Source of the DNA: Bacillota bacterium
GTDB taxonomy: Bacteria > Bacillota > Clostridia > Oscillospirales > Ruminococcaceae
Assembly: GCA_023443315.1 (NCBI GenBank)
Contig: JAEZVA010000095.1
Location: 1-43,757 of the forward strand
DNA length: 43,757 bases
Reading direction: 5' to 3'
In this document: one piece after another, positions 25,371 to 33,356 of the stretch
Layout of the letters: the number at the start of each line of letters is the position of its first letter
Position numbering within the stretch: position 1 is the stretch's first letter
Notes under the pieces: generated by a model
The model's database searches: none
Seen by the model: the letters and a program-made list of their open reading frames with translations, nothing else
Told to the model about the DNA's origin: nothing
Position numbers and translations under genes: made by a program

Positions 25371-25639
25371 GGAACGGTCTCCGATTTTTCCGCCGTCCCA
25401 GAATTCCCATTGATGGCGGTTAAGCACGCATGATTCTTATTGATAAAGAAAATACCGTCACCCATTTGTTGTAGAATAATGGTAATGTATGTGATATAAT
25501 TGGTAATATCCTGTATAAATTGAAGAATTGACATGCTGTTAGGGCACACATGAAATAGTAATTTGAAGCTACAATAACATGAATTTTGATTTCGCAACAC
25601 TATTTTATAGAAGAAACAATATAAAGGAAGGTGTTAATT

Positions 25640-26218
25640 ATGAAAAAGAGCTTAATATTGTTATTTGCAATAATTGTAGTTGTTCTTTTTCCATCTTGCT
25701 CTAGTTATAAAAAATATACTTTAACTTCATTAGATGGAGCTTTTACTCCAATAACGTGTACAATAGAAATACCAAAGAATTACTCACTAGAAAAATGGGA
25801 TGATTGTCCATATGCACTACCATGGCAAAAGTACTATCGAATTTATCCGATAGACAAATTGAATTACTCGGATTCACTTGTACAATTAATGATTGAATGT
25901 AAGACTGAAGATTTACTAAATATTGATATTGAAGAATTAAAACAAGCAAATCCAACGGTTTCTGATTTAAAAAGTGAAATCATTTCCCAGGGCAATATTA
26001 TATCATCAGAAGATATGTTGTCTAATGGATTTAATGCATTTTCCATTCATTATAAAAGAGATGATTTCTTGGATGCTCAGTTTATTGAATTTTTTGTTTC
26101 AAATAATAAGCAAACAGATAATGATTATTTTGGAGTTCTTATTTGGGGGATATATAAGGATAATGAAGAAAAAGAGCAAATATTAAGTTTAATAAACAGC
26201 TTAAAAATACTAGAATAA
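25640..26218 (+). CDS. Hypothetical lipoprotein A (paralogue of 26451-27044)
   Basis: 192 residues with lipoprotein signal MKKSLILLFAIIVVVLFPSC. The ATG at 25640 is chosen over GTG 25631, which overlaps the ribosome site AAAGGAAGG. The mature protein ends FFVSNNKQTDNDYFGVLIWGIYKDNEEKEQILSLINSLKILE, closely matched in the next gene. The 62 bases before the ATG are also nearly the same in the two genes. The coding region is clearly A/T-rich, unlike most of the window. No family recognised. The C-terminal pattern (F.VSNNK..D.YFG...GIY...EE....I..SLK) resembles small secreted ligand-free alpha/beta domains, without a function. Confidence 0.8.
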   Translation: MKKSLILLFAIIVVVLFPSCSSYKKYTLTSLDGAFTPITCTIEIPKNYSLEKWDDCPYALPWQKYYRIYPIDKLNYSDSLVQLMIECKTEDLLNIDIEELKQANPTVSDLKSEIISQGNIISSEDMLSNGFNAFSIHYKRDDFLDAQFIEFFVSNNKQTDNDYFGVLIWGIYKDNEEKEQILSLINSLKILE

Positions 26219-26224
26219 ATTAAC

Positions 26225-26256
26225 GCTATGTGTAGGGAACGGTCTTGACCGTTCCG
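26225..26256. repeat. Dispersed repeat between paralogous lipoprotein genes
   Basis: CTATG-TGTAGG then the palindrome GGAACGG-TCTTGA-CCGTTCC (26236-26255). It matches the third module of 9518-9590 in all but one or two bases. Confidence 0.7.
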
Positions 26257-26450
26257 CCGCCCCCACCAATTCTTTCGAAAAAATGGCGTTCCCACGTCCC
26301 GTTTACCCGTCAACCGACGGTTAACCACAGACAAATACCAATTACCGCCAACGGTTTCCGATGCTTACTATATTTGACGGTGCCATGACATGAATAATAA
26401 TTTTGCAATACTATTTTATAGGAGAACCAATATAAAGGAAGAGGTTAATT

Positions 26451-27044
26451 ATGAAAACTTTAAAGATCTTGGTTGTTCTTATATGTATAGTTTTACTTTT
26501 AACTTCATGTTCTGATTCTGGCGTTATAACGTTTTCCTCAGACGAAAGTGCTTTGATACCAATCAAATGCACTGTTAATATACTAAAACAGTATAAAGTC
26601 TCTGAAAATAGTGATTATCCTTATGCTTATTCTTGGGATAAGTATTTTAGCGCATATACAGAATCAAGCAACGATAAAACTGAAACTAAAAAATTAGTTT
26701 CAGTTTTAACCATTCGTGTTTTGTATAAGAACAATGAAGTAAAAGAGTTAAGTTTACAAGAATATGAAAGAATATACCTCACTACTGATGATTTGAAGAG
26801 TGGGCTTTTAAAAATTGTCGATTTAAATGACACCAAGGATTTAACTTCAAATGGATATGAAGCTTTTTTACTGGATTATAAAAGCGAAAGTAGCGATAAT
26901 AATTTATTAGAATTCTTTGTTTCAAATAATAAGATAACAGAAGATGATTATTTTGGCATAACTATCTTTGGACCCTATAGTAACGAGGAAGAAAAGCAGA
27001 TGATATTGGACGCGATAGATAGCTTAAAAATACAAGTGGGGTGA
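26451..27044 (+). CDS. Hypothetical lipoprotein B (paralogue of 25640-26218)
   Basis: 197 residues with lipoprotein signal MKTLKILVVLICIVLLLTSC. Paralogous to the preceding lipoprotein over most of its length. Shared segments are PIKCTVNI/PITCTIEI, YPYAYSWDKYF/CPYALPWQKYY, LTSNGYEAFLLDYK/LSNGFNAFSIHYK and FFVSNNKxTxDDYFG near the end. AAAGGAAGAGG precedes the ATG. The A/T-rich composition and the duplicated leader point to a tandem duplication of an acquired gene; the sequence has since diverged strongly. Function unknown. Confidence 0.8.
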   Translation: MKTLKILVVLICIVLLLTSCSDSGVITFSSDESALIPIKCTVNILKQYKVSENSDYPYAYSWDKYFSAYTESSNDKTETKKLVSVLTIRVLYKNNEVKELSLQEYERIYLTTDDLKSGLLKIVDLNDTKDLTSNGYEAFLLDYKSESSDNNLLEFFVSNNKITEDDYFGITIFGPYSNEEEKQMILDAIDSLKIQVG

Positions 27045-27127
27045 CACTCAGCGATAACGAATTACCAAAAATCAAGAATCATACAGTCATAGAGAGTGTA
27101 CCAGAATAGTCAGGAGTGGTGTTACAT

Positions 27128-28429
27128 ATGAAGAAATTTATGGCTGCCCTTTCAACCTGTATACTGATGTTTTCCCTCTGCGCCTGTTCCACAGGTGCCG
27201 ACAGTATCCCCACCTCAACAAGCGAGGAATCACCCTCTCCAAGCAGCACAGCTATACCCGAAAGCAGCGAGGTTTCCTCAACCAAGGGTACCGCTCCCGA
27301 CTATAAAAACTCCCCCAATTTTCTACCTGTAGGCAGTATGGAATTCACCGTTATCGATAATACTGCGGCTCCAGAATTTGAGGGGAAAGCGGTAGAAGTA
27401 AACGAAGATTACTTTACCTCTTTAGAGGCAGCACTTACCAAAGAAAAAATGAGCAAATTGAATAAAGAACAAGAAATACAGGGCTTGCAGATTTCCCCTA
27501 ACGGAAAAAATTATGCCTATTTCTTAATAACCTATATACCGGACGAGAATACAGGGGAAGTAACATACATTGATGAGTATTCCGAGCCTCGTATGGTTAA
27601 AAGCGTGCAGTTAATCGTTGAGTGTGCCGGCAAAACAAAGGAATTTTGGCGCGCAGATAACTACTTAATGGAATACCCGTTATATTATGTGTTGATGTGG
27701 TTGGATAACGAATATATCAGCTGGAGCACAGAAGGTATTCATATTTATAATGTTAATAGCGGTGATTCATTTAAAATAACGTTACCCGAATTCATAAAAA
27801 AGAAAAAAGAATTAAATGGTGTTTCTCCTTATGGTGGAATAGAGGAAGTATATGAATCTAAAAATGGCATAGCTCCTTTCCTTGGAAAGCTTCGTGAAAA
27901 CAATGAAGAAGAATCGTACTCCCATTATTATCTATGTTTTTATAACCTGAAAGAAAAGCGATGGCTGGAAAACTATATTCATTTCACAGAGTTTGAATAC
28001 TCGGAGTTCTTTCACATCACTTGGTCTGAACAAACCGATGATCTTCTGTTATTACTTGAGAATAACAACAACAAAGGGTACACATTTTACGTGTGGAAAT
28101 ATAATCCTTTCACCAACCAGAGAGTTGAGGTTAAGGCGCTGAAAAGTAGTTCTGACCAAATGTGGATTGCGGCATTCAGTGACGACATGATAATATGGGG
28201 CTCGTATACAAGAAGACCGGATAGAACTTTTTTGTATGATTATGTAAACGATCAGTGGATTTGTTATGTCAACGGTTATGGTGATTACCACAAAAACAAT
28301 GATTCACTTTACATAGTAGAAGAAGTTATAGACGACAGGCCCCAATATATTGGTGACGACATTTTAGTTTATGATCTTAAGAACAAGATTAAGTATTATT
28401 ACTTAACACCCAGAACGTCAAATAATTAG
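27128..28429 (+). CDS. Hypothetical lipoprotein, possibly beta-propeller
   Basis: 433 residues with lipoprotein signal MKKFMAALSTCILMFSLCAC (lipobox LCAC) and a Ser/Thr/Pro-rich linker to about residue 60. The rest is rich in strands with aromatic turns. Examples are LQISPNGKNYAYFLITY, YVLMWLDNEYISWSTEGIHIYNVNSG and TFYVWKYNPFTNQ, which suggest WD40/TolB-like propeller blades. This is pattern only. Start: AGGAG is 11 bases before ATG 27128, whereas GTG 27116 overlaps that site. It lies 83 bases after lipoprotein B, and a terminator follows. Confidence 0.78.
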   Translation: MKKFMAALSTCILMFSLCACSTGADSIPTSTSEESPSPSSTAIPESSEVSSTKGTAPDYKNSPNFLPVGSMEFTVIDNTAAPEFEGKAVEVNEDYFTSLEAALTKEKMSKLNKEQEIQGLQISPNGKNYAYFLITYIPDENTGEVTYIDEYSEPRMVKSVQLIVECAGKTKEFWRADNYLMEYPLYYVLMWLDNEYISWSTEGIHIYNVNSGDSFKITLPEFIKKKKELNGVSPYGGIEEVYESKNGIAPFLGKLRENNEEESYSHYYLCFYNLKEKRWLENYIHFTEFEYSEFFHITWSEQTDDLLLLLENNNNKGYTFYVWKYNPFTNQRVEVKALKSSSDQMWIAAFSDDMIIWGSYTRRPDRTFLYDYVNDQWICYVNGYGDYHKNNDSLYIVEEVIDDRPQYIGDDILVYDLKNKIKYYYLTPRTSNN

Positions 28430-28460
28430 TATATCCGGCGCGAGCGCATATGTATAAATC

Positions 28461-28494
28461 TGAGGGGCAGAGGGTGAAAACCCTCTGCCCCTCA
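28461..28494. terminator. Bidirectional terminator between convergent genes
   Basis: Perfect 13-bp stem (28462-28474 with 28481-28493), loop TGAAAA, AATTT after it on the plus strand and AGATTTAT on the minus strand. Confidence 0.75.
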
Positions 28495-28501
28495 ATTTAC
28501 A

Positions 28502-29443
28502 TCACTTCAAAAACTTCTCAATAATAAACCGCGGGCGTTGTTTCACCTCGCTGTAGATCTTGCCGATGTATTGCCCGACGATGCCAAGGCAGATCAGCTG
28601 CACCCCGCCCAAAAACCACAGCGACACGATGGTAGATGTCCAGCCGCTCACCGCGTACCCCAGCAGGTAAGAAATAAGCGCATAGATAGCGGCAAGAATA
28701 CTCAGCACAAAGATGACAAACCCCACCCCGGTAATCAGCGAAAGGGGCTTTACGCTAAACGATGTAATGCCGTCAAACGCAAACGCCAGCATCTTTTTCA
28801 GCGGATACTTCGACTCGCCCGCAAACCGCTCCTCCCGCACATAGCTGACGGTGGCAAACTTGTAGCCCACCAGCGGCACCATCCCGCGTAAGAATAGGTT
28901 CACTTCGCGAAACTCCGCCAGCGCGTCGAGTGCCCGCTTGCTCATTAGGCGGTAGTCGGCGTGGTTGTACACCACCTGCGTGCCCATCGCCTGCATTAGG
29001 CGGTAAAAGCCTTGTGCGGTGAAGCGTTTAAAGAAGGTGTCCTTCTCGCGGCTTTCGCGCACGCCGTACACCACGTCGCACCCCTCCTCAAAGCGGGTGA
29101 GCATCTCGTCCACGGCGTTGATGTCGTCCTGCAGGTCGGCGTCCAGCGACACCACGCAGTCCGCGTATTCCTTGGCAGTCATCAGCCCCGCCAGCAGCGC
29201 GTTTTGGTGCCCGCGGTTACGCGAAAGCTTCAGCCCGAGGATGTGCCCGTCTGCGGCGTGGTAGTCCTCAATTTGCTGCCAGGTGGTGTCTTTGCTGCCG
29301 TCGTCTACAAATAGGACGCGGCTTGCATCGGACACCTTGCCGCTTTGTATCAGGCTGTGCAGCTTTTGTAAAAAACGCTTGCTGCTCTCGGGCAGAACCT
29401 CCTGCTCGTTATAACACGGAACAACAAGGTATAGTGTTGTCAT
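28502..29443 (-). CDS. Glycosyltransferase family 2, CsbB/GtrB-like
   Basis: 313 residues. The cytoplasmic GT2 domain starts TLYLVVPCYNEQEVL, with VLFVDDGSKDT, the acceptor-side NRGHQNALLAGL and the metal-binding DADLQDD at about residues 99-105. Two C-terminal membrane spans (about 231-256 and 266-290) are typical of enzymes that load a sugar onto undecaprenyl phosphate. It lies 21 bases after the YfhO-like gene in the same transcript. In B. subtilis the CsbB-YfhO pair adds GlcNAc to lipoteichoic acid, so the same role is probable here. The sugar cannot be read from the sequence. Confidence 0.9.
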   Translation of the reverse strand: MTTLYLVVPCYNEQEVLPESSKRFLQKLHSLIQSGKVSDASRVLFVDDGSKDTTWQQIEDYHAADGHILGLKLSRNRGHQNALLAGLMTAKEYADCVVSLDADLQDDINAVDEMLTRFEEGCDVVYGVRESREKDTFFKRFTAQGFYRLMQAMGTQVVYNHADYRLMSKRALDALAEFREVNLFLRGMVPLVGYKFATVSYVREERFAGESKYPLKKMLAFAFDGITSFSVKPLSLITGVGFVIFVLSILAAIYALISYLLGYAVSGWTSTIVSLWFLGGVQLICLGIVGQYIGKIYSEVKQRPRFIIEKFLK

Positions 29444-29464
29444 AATATGCAGTTCTTCTCTCTT

Positions 29465-32338
29465 TTATTTTATGTTGTCGCCCGGCTCGTCGCCGCCCAC
29501 AATGAACGCCTCGTCGCTTGACATCATTCGCCTAAGGCGCTGCCCTAGCGTCTTCTCGTCGCCCTGCGTTTTTTCGTCGCTAGGCGTCTTTTCGTCACCA
29601 AGCGGTGCGCTGTCTGACGGGAAGAAGCCTGCTTTTACCTCGGGCTTCTCGCCGCTTTGGGTGTTCTCTCTGCGCGAAAGGCTCTCAAAGCCGCGCCGCT
29701 CGTCCGTCTGCGCAGCAGCCGCTCCCGCGAAAACCGCCGTAAGCACCGGCTCGGCATCGGGCATCGGGATGGGCGCGGGTGCGGAGATATCCGCAGCCTT
29801 TGGCGTAAACCGTTCTGCCGCGCTCAGCGCGTGGTAGCGTCCGGTACGCAGGGATATCGGTGGCTCTTTGTCCGCCGAGAAGTAGGGCTGTCCGCCCTCG
29901 CCGAGCGGCTCGACGGCAAGGTCGGGCATCTCGTCGTCGATGTACAGCGCAAGCTGATCCCCAACCACGGGGGGCGTTACGGGGTCGTCCTGCCGTCCGC
30001 GGTCATCGGGCGGGGGAGGTCCGTTTCTGCGGCGAACGAGAAAGATGATGAGCAGATACACGAAAAGCACGAGCAGTGCGCCGAGTGAGATTAGTCCGCC
30101 TTCTTTCAGCCCCGGGGGGTTATACTCAAAGCGGATGACGTTCTCGCCTTTGGGGGCGCGCACCGCCATAAAGCCGATGTTCACCCGCTCGATGTCGGCA
30201 GGCTCGCCGTTAATATACGCGGTAAAGCCTTCGTCATACGGCACCGAGAAGAACACCAGGCTTTCCTTTGCTAGGTTAATGCCGGCCGTAAAGCCGTAGT
30301 TGTCAAACGCAAAGTAGTGGGCACTTTGTGCCAACCGCGCCGCGCTGTCCTCGGCAAACTGTTCCTCGTCGAGTGACGAGACCTCGGTATCGTCGGCGTG
30401 GGTGAGAATATCGAGATGGCGGTCGGCGGTCTCCCAGTCTAGGTACACCGCGTGCACCAGCAGGTTGCCGCGCTTTAAGGTTGTGGTTGCCTCAAACTGT
30501 GTCTCATCCACATAGCTGTCGTACGCAAAACCCATGGGGATGTAGTTTTCGTTTTCGTAGATCTCGTAGCCGTTTTGGGTATCGTGGTAGCGGTACCCGG
30601 GCATCCCGAACTCGCGCTCCCCATCGGTGTTTACAAATAGCCAGCGCACCGAAAGCAGCGAGCGCAGCGCGTAGTATTTGGTCTCGGGTCGCGAGCCCAC
30701 CGCGCGCTCTACCCCTACCTCGGGGTAGAACTCCATCACCGATGCGGGCACGATGGAATGAAACGCCTGAATAGAGGGCATGTGCCAGAACATCGACTGG
30801 TTGTCCATGCCGTCGTATACGTCGGTGCGAAAGAACTGGTTCTCAGTCTCGGGCAGGTCAAAGTTATCGCGCGCCTCTAGTGCGGTGTCGATGATGTAGC
30901 TGGTAGAGTAGGAATGGGTTTTGCCAAGCCCCACAAACATCATGCCATAGGCGCAGGAGATTACACACGCGGTAATCAGTGCGTAGCGCGGCAGCTTGGG
31001 ATGGTTTTTATACCCTTTAAACAGTATTGCCATCAAAACGATGCACAATACCGCAACACCCACGTACAGCCAAAACCGTCCCGGATATGCCTCTAGCCCG
31101 ATGGTGTATTCCTCGCCGTCCTTCACTGGCATCAGCCCGATGGCAATGGCGATGAGCACCGTAACCACACCTGCACCCTTAATGCCCGCTACAATGTCGC
31201 AATCCTTATCCTCAAACGCCATCACAGAGGCAAGGGCAAGAAACAGGATGGGCATATAAAACCAGCGGGCGTAGTAGCTGCTGTTAAACAAAAAGAACGC
31301 GCTGTTTAAGATAGGCACAAGCGCAAACACAAGGCTTACAAGAATAATCTGCTTTACAAAATGACCACGCTTTGCCCGCATAAACGCAAACACGCCACAC
31401 ATACCGGCAAGGGGTAGCCAACCCGCCACCGACGACCATTTGACGTTGCCATCGGGGAAGAAGTTCGGGCGGCTGGGCAGGTCGGGCGGGAAGAAGAAGG
31501 TTTGCAAAATCGCGCCGTAACGCTGAACATTGCTGTAGAGTAAGCCGTTCCAACCGTTAAAGGTGTCGCCCACCCGCGGGTTATCGAGTATGGCAAGCGC
31601 CGCCGGTACCAGCAGCACCGCCGAGAGCAGTACGCCGAGCACCGCCTCCAGCGCAAGGGTGAAAAATCGTCTAGGCGTCAGCCTATATGCGCCACCCGCT
31701 ACGCGGATGATGAAGTAGATGATGACAAATACCGCCTGCCCCGCAAAGAAGAAGTAGTTGGAGACGGCGCACAAGAACACCGACAGCGCAAAGAAGCCGC
31801 GGCGGTCGTTTTGCAGGTGCTCCTCGAGCGAGATAAGCAGCAGCGGAAAGAACGCAATCGCCTCGTGGAAGTGGTTAAAAAAGATGTTGTATACCGAAAA
31901 GCCCGAAAAGGCGTATAGAACGGCACCCATCAGGGCGTAGTCCTTATTCTTTACAAATCGGGTGATAAAGCCGTAACCGGTCAGCGTGATGGTCGCGAAC
32001 TTTAAGCACAGCAGCGGCGCCATCAGGTAGGGTACCGCCACGGTGGGCAACGGCAGCGTCAGCCAGAAGTATGGGCTGCCCAGCAGGTAAAAGCTGTACG
32101 AGCCGATGAAGTTTACGCCAAGGTCGGTGTACTCGTTCCAGAACACCGCGCCGCTTCTTACCGCCTCGTGCGCCAGCTTGTAAAACGGTATCTGCTGCAC
32201 GTTGAAGTCGCCGAAAAAGAAGAAGTAGCCCCTGTCGTAGATGACATACGGCAAAAACATGACCACCGCTATCAGCAGACCGATTAAAAACGCCTGCTTG
32301 TACCGTTCCTGTGAGGTTAAAATCCCTGCCTTTTTCAT
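29465..32338 (-). CDS. YfhO family membrane glycosyltransferase
   Basis: 957-residue polytopic GT-C type protein. About 12-13 spans occupy residues 15-480, an extracytoplasmic domain runs to about 770, a last span is LISLGALLVLFVYLLIIFLV, and a cytosolic tail follows. An acidic motif sits early (YDRGYFFFFGDFNVQQIPFY), as expected for a lipid-sugar-dependent GT-C enzyme. The tail of about 170 residues is Pro/Asp/Glu-rich and contains three spaced DEKT units (GDEKTPSDEKTQGDEKT). It is longer than I expect for YfhO. Start 32338 is chosen for GAGGT 7 bases upstream. Proposed role: transfer of the sugar from undecaprenyl phosphate to teichoic or lipoteichoic acid outside the membrane. Confidence 0.88.
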   Translation of the reverse strand: MKKAGILTSQERYKQAFLIGLLIAVVMFLPYVIYDRGYFFFFGDFNVQQIPFYKLAHEAVRSGAVFWNEYTDLGVNFIGSYSFYLLGSPYFWLTLPLPTVAVPYLMAPLLCLKFATITLTGYGFITRFVKNKDYALMGAVLYAFSGFSVYNIFFNHFHEAIAFFPLLLISLEEHLQNDRRGFFALSVFLCAVSNYFFFAGQAVFVIIYFIIRVAGGAYRLTPRRFFTLALEAVLGVLLSAVLLVPAALAILDNPRVGDTFNGWNGLLYSNVQRYGAILQTFFFPPDLPSRPNFFPDGNVKWSSVAGWLPLAGMCGVFAFMRAKRGHFVKQIILVSLVFALVPILNSAFFLFNSSYYARWFYMPILFLALASVMAFEDKDCDIVAGIKGAGVVTVLIAIAIGLMPVKDGEEYTIGLEAYPGRFWLYVGVAVLCIVLMAILFKGYKNHPKLPRYALITACVISCAYGMMFVGLGKTHSYSTSYIIDTALEARDNFDLPETENQFFRTDVYDGMDNQSMFWHMPSIQAFHSIVPASVMEFYPEVGVERAVGSRPETKYYALRSLLSVRWLFVNTDGEREFGMPGYRYHDTQNGYEIYENENYIPMGFAYDSYVDETQFEATTTLKRGNLLVHAVYLDWETADRHLDILTHADDTEVSSLDEEQFAEDSAARLAQSAHYFAFDNYGFTAGINLAKESLVFFSVPYDEGFTAYINGEPADIERVNIGFMAVRAPKGENVIRFEYNPPGLKEGGLISLGALLVLFVYLLIIFLVRRRNGPPPPDDRGRQDDPVTPPVVGDQLALYIDDEMPDLAVEPLGEGGQPYFSADKEPPISLRTGRYHALSAAERFTPKAADISAPAPIPMPDAEPVLTAVFAGAAAAQTDERRGFESLSRRENTQSGEKPEVKAGFFPSDSAPLGDEKTPSDEKTQGDEKTLGQRLRRMMSSDEAFIVGGDEPGDNIK

Positions 32339-32420
32339 CGCATGTACCTCGCTTGTTGTTATTGGTACGCCCATTATCCGGCAGATGGGGCGAATGATTA
32401 CCCAAGTTATATCTTGATTG

Positions 32421-32449
32421 ATTATACCACTTTAAAAAAACAGTGGCAA
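32421..32449 (-). promoter_or_regulatory. Sigma-A promoter of YfhO-glycosyltransferase operon
   Basis: Minus strand TTGCCA, 17-base spacer, perfect TATAAT. The -35 side is part of an 18-base sequence that recurs inverted at 35923-35940. Confidence 0.6.
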
Positions 32450-32584
32450 TAAAAAGGGGGTTTTATCCCTCGCCGCGCAAAATAATGCGAATAATTTCAT
32501 GGTAACCCTTTTTTCTGCTTGAGTGCCTGTCCCCACACAAGGCACAAAACCCTACTTAAAACCGCAATAAGTGTTTGCTTGTAC

Positions 32585-32622
32585 GCAAAAAACAGGAGCC
32601 GCAAAAGAGCGACCCCTGCCTT
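32585..32622 (-). terminator. Weak terminator after the membrane protein gene
   Basis: Imperfect hairpin CAGG..TCGC / GCGG..CCTG followed on the minus strand by TTTTTT. Confidence 0.45.
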
Positions 32623-32634
32623 TTTATTGGGTTA

Positions 32635-33300
32635 TTACAGGGTAAGCATGGGTACGCTTAGCATGGTGATAAACGCGTACATCAGTGCCACAAACGACAC
32701 GCCCGCAACCGCAAGCCGTGTGCCTTTTCCGTCAAACGTGTTGACAACGCCCAGCATAAACAGCACCACGGCGTAAATAACCGTCGTTAACCCCAGCTTA
32801 TCGCCTAAGCTGTTGTCCTTTTGACCGTCGGCTATCATGTCGTTGCCCTCCTGGTACAGGGCGCTTGCCTCTTCGTAGTAGCTCTCTACCAGTCCTTCCA
32901 TCTCAAAGGGGGAAGCATACTCGGTCTGCTCGTCCGACCACTCGATGGCTGCCGCCAGGTCGTCGCTTACGTTGTTAGAGTACATCTCATCGAGCTTCCA
33001 CGAAAGACGCTCTGCCTCCTGTGTGTCGTTGTTCTGCTCCGCAAAGGTAAGGTCGATGCGCAGGTCATTAACCTCGTTATACAGGCTCATATCCGCAGAA
33101 AGCTGCTGCGATGCCTCGGTAAACATCGCGTTTGCTTCGCCCACGATGGCGGAGCCCTTGGTATACTTGGTTGCCTGATTTCCGCCATACAGGCTTGCCT
33201 GCCACGATGCGTATGCCGTCAGCACCGCGGTGATACCTAGTACGATGGCGATTACGATCTCAAACACCTTGTCAAACTTCTCGCTCTTTAAAAAACTCAT
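32635..33300 (-). CDS. Hypothetical three-span membrane protein
   Basis: 221 residues: one span at about 15-33, a long helical, Glu/Asp/Gln-rich extracytoplasmic or cytoplasmic segment (about 45-165) and two C-terminal spans (about 168-190 and 197-217). The part ASWQASLYGGNQATKYTKGSAIVGEANAMFTEASQQ recalls the DUF4337-like membrane family in style, but I cannot confirm it. AAGGAGA is 8 bases before the ATG. It follows the clostripain-like gene by 56 bases in the same direction, probably in one transcript. Confidence 0.72.
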   Translation of the reverse strand: MSFLKSEKFDKVFEIVIAIVLGITAVLTAYASWQASLYGGNQATKYTKGSAIVGEANAMFTEASQQLSADMSLYNEVNDLRIDLTFAEQNNDTQEAERLSWKLDEMYSNNVSDDLAAAIEWSDEQTEYASPFEMEGLVESYYEEASALYQEGNDMIADGQKDNSLGDKLGLTTVIYAVVLFMLGVVNTFDGKGTRLAVAGVSFVALMYAFITMLSVPMLTL

Positions 33301-33356
33301 GTCTCTTTCTCCTTAAATTGTCTTTTTGCTTCGCTAGGGCATATTGTTACACCGCT

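Larger units (their letters stand above)
24982..25639. other. 658-base region: structured leader, orphan hairpin, repeats
   Basis: Towards the surface gene there are hairpins AATACGG/CCGTATT (25018-25057), TACCG-CCT-CGGTA (25066-25078) and GGG-ATA-CCC (25082-25090). Then an orphan terminator-like hairpin (25231-25267) and dispersed repeats (25289-25370). From 25371 it is A/T-rich and leads to the lipoprotein gene. No RNA family recognised and no convincing gene. Confidence 0.5.

Noticed and set aside
25361..25600. Minus-strand reading frame of 79 residues
   Set aside because: Begins in an A/T-rich gap, ends inside a dispersed repeat, has no good ribosome site and its composition is not protein-like.
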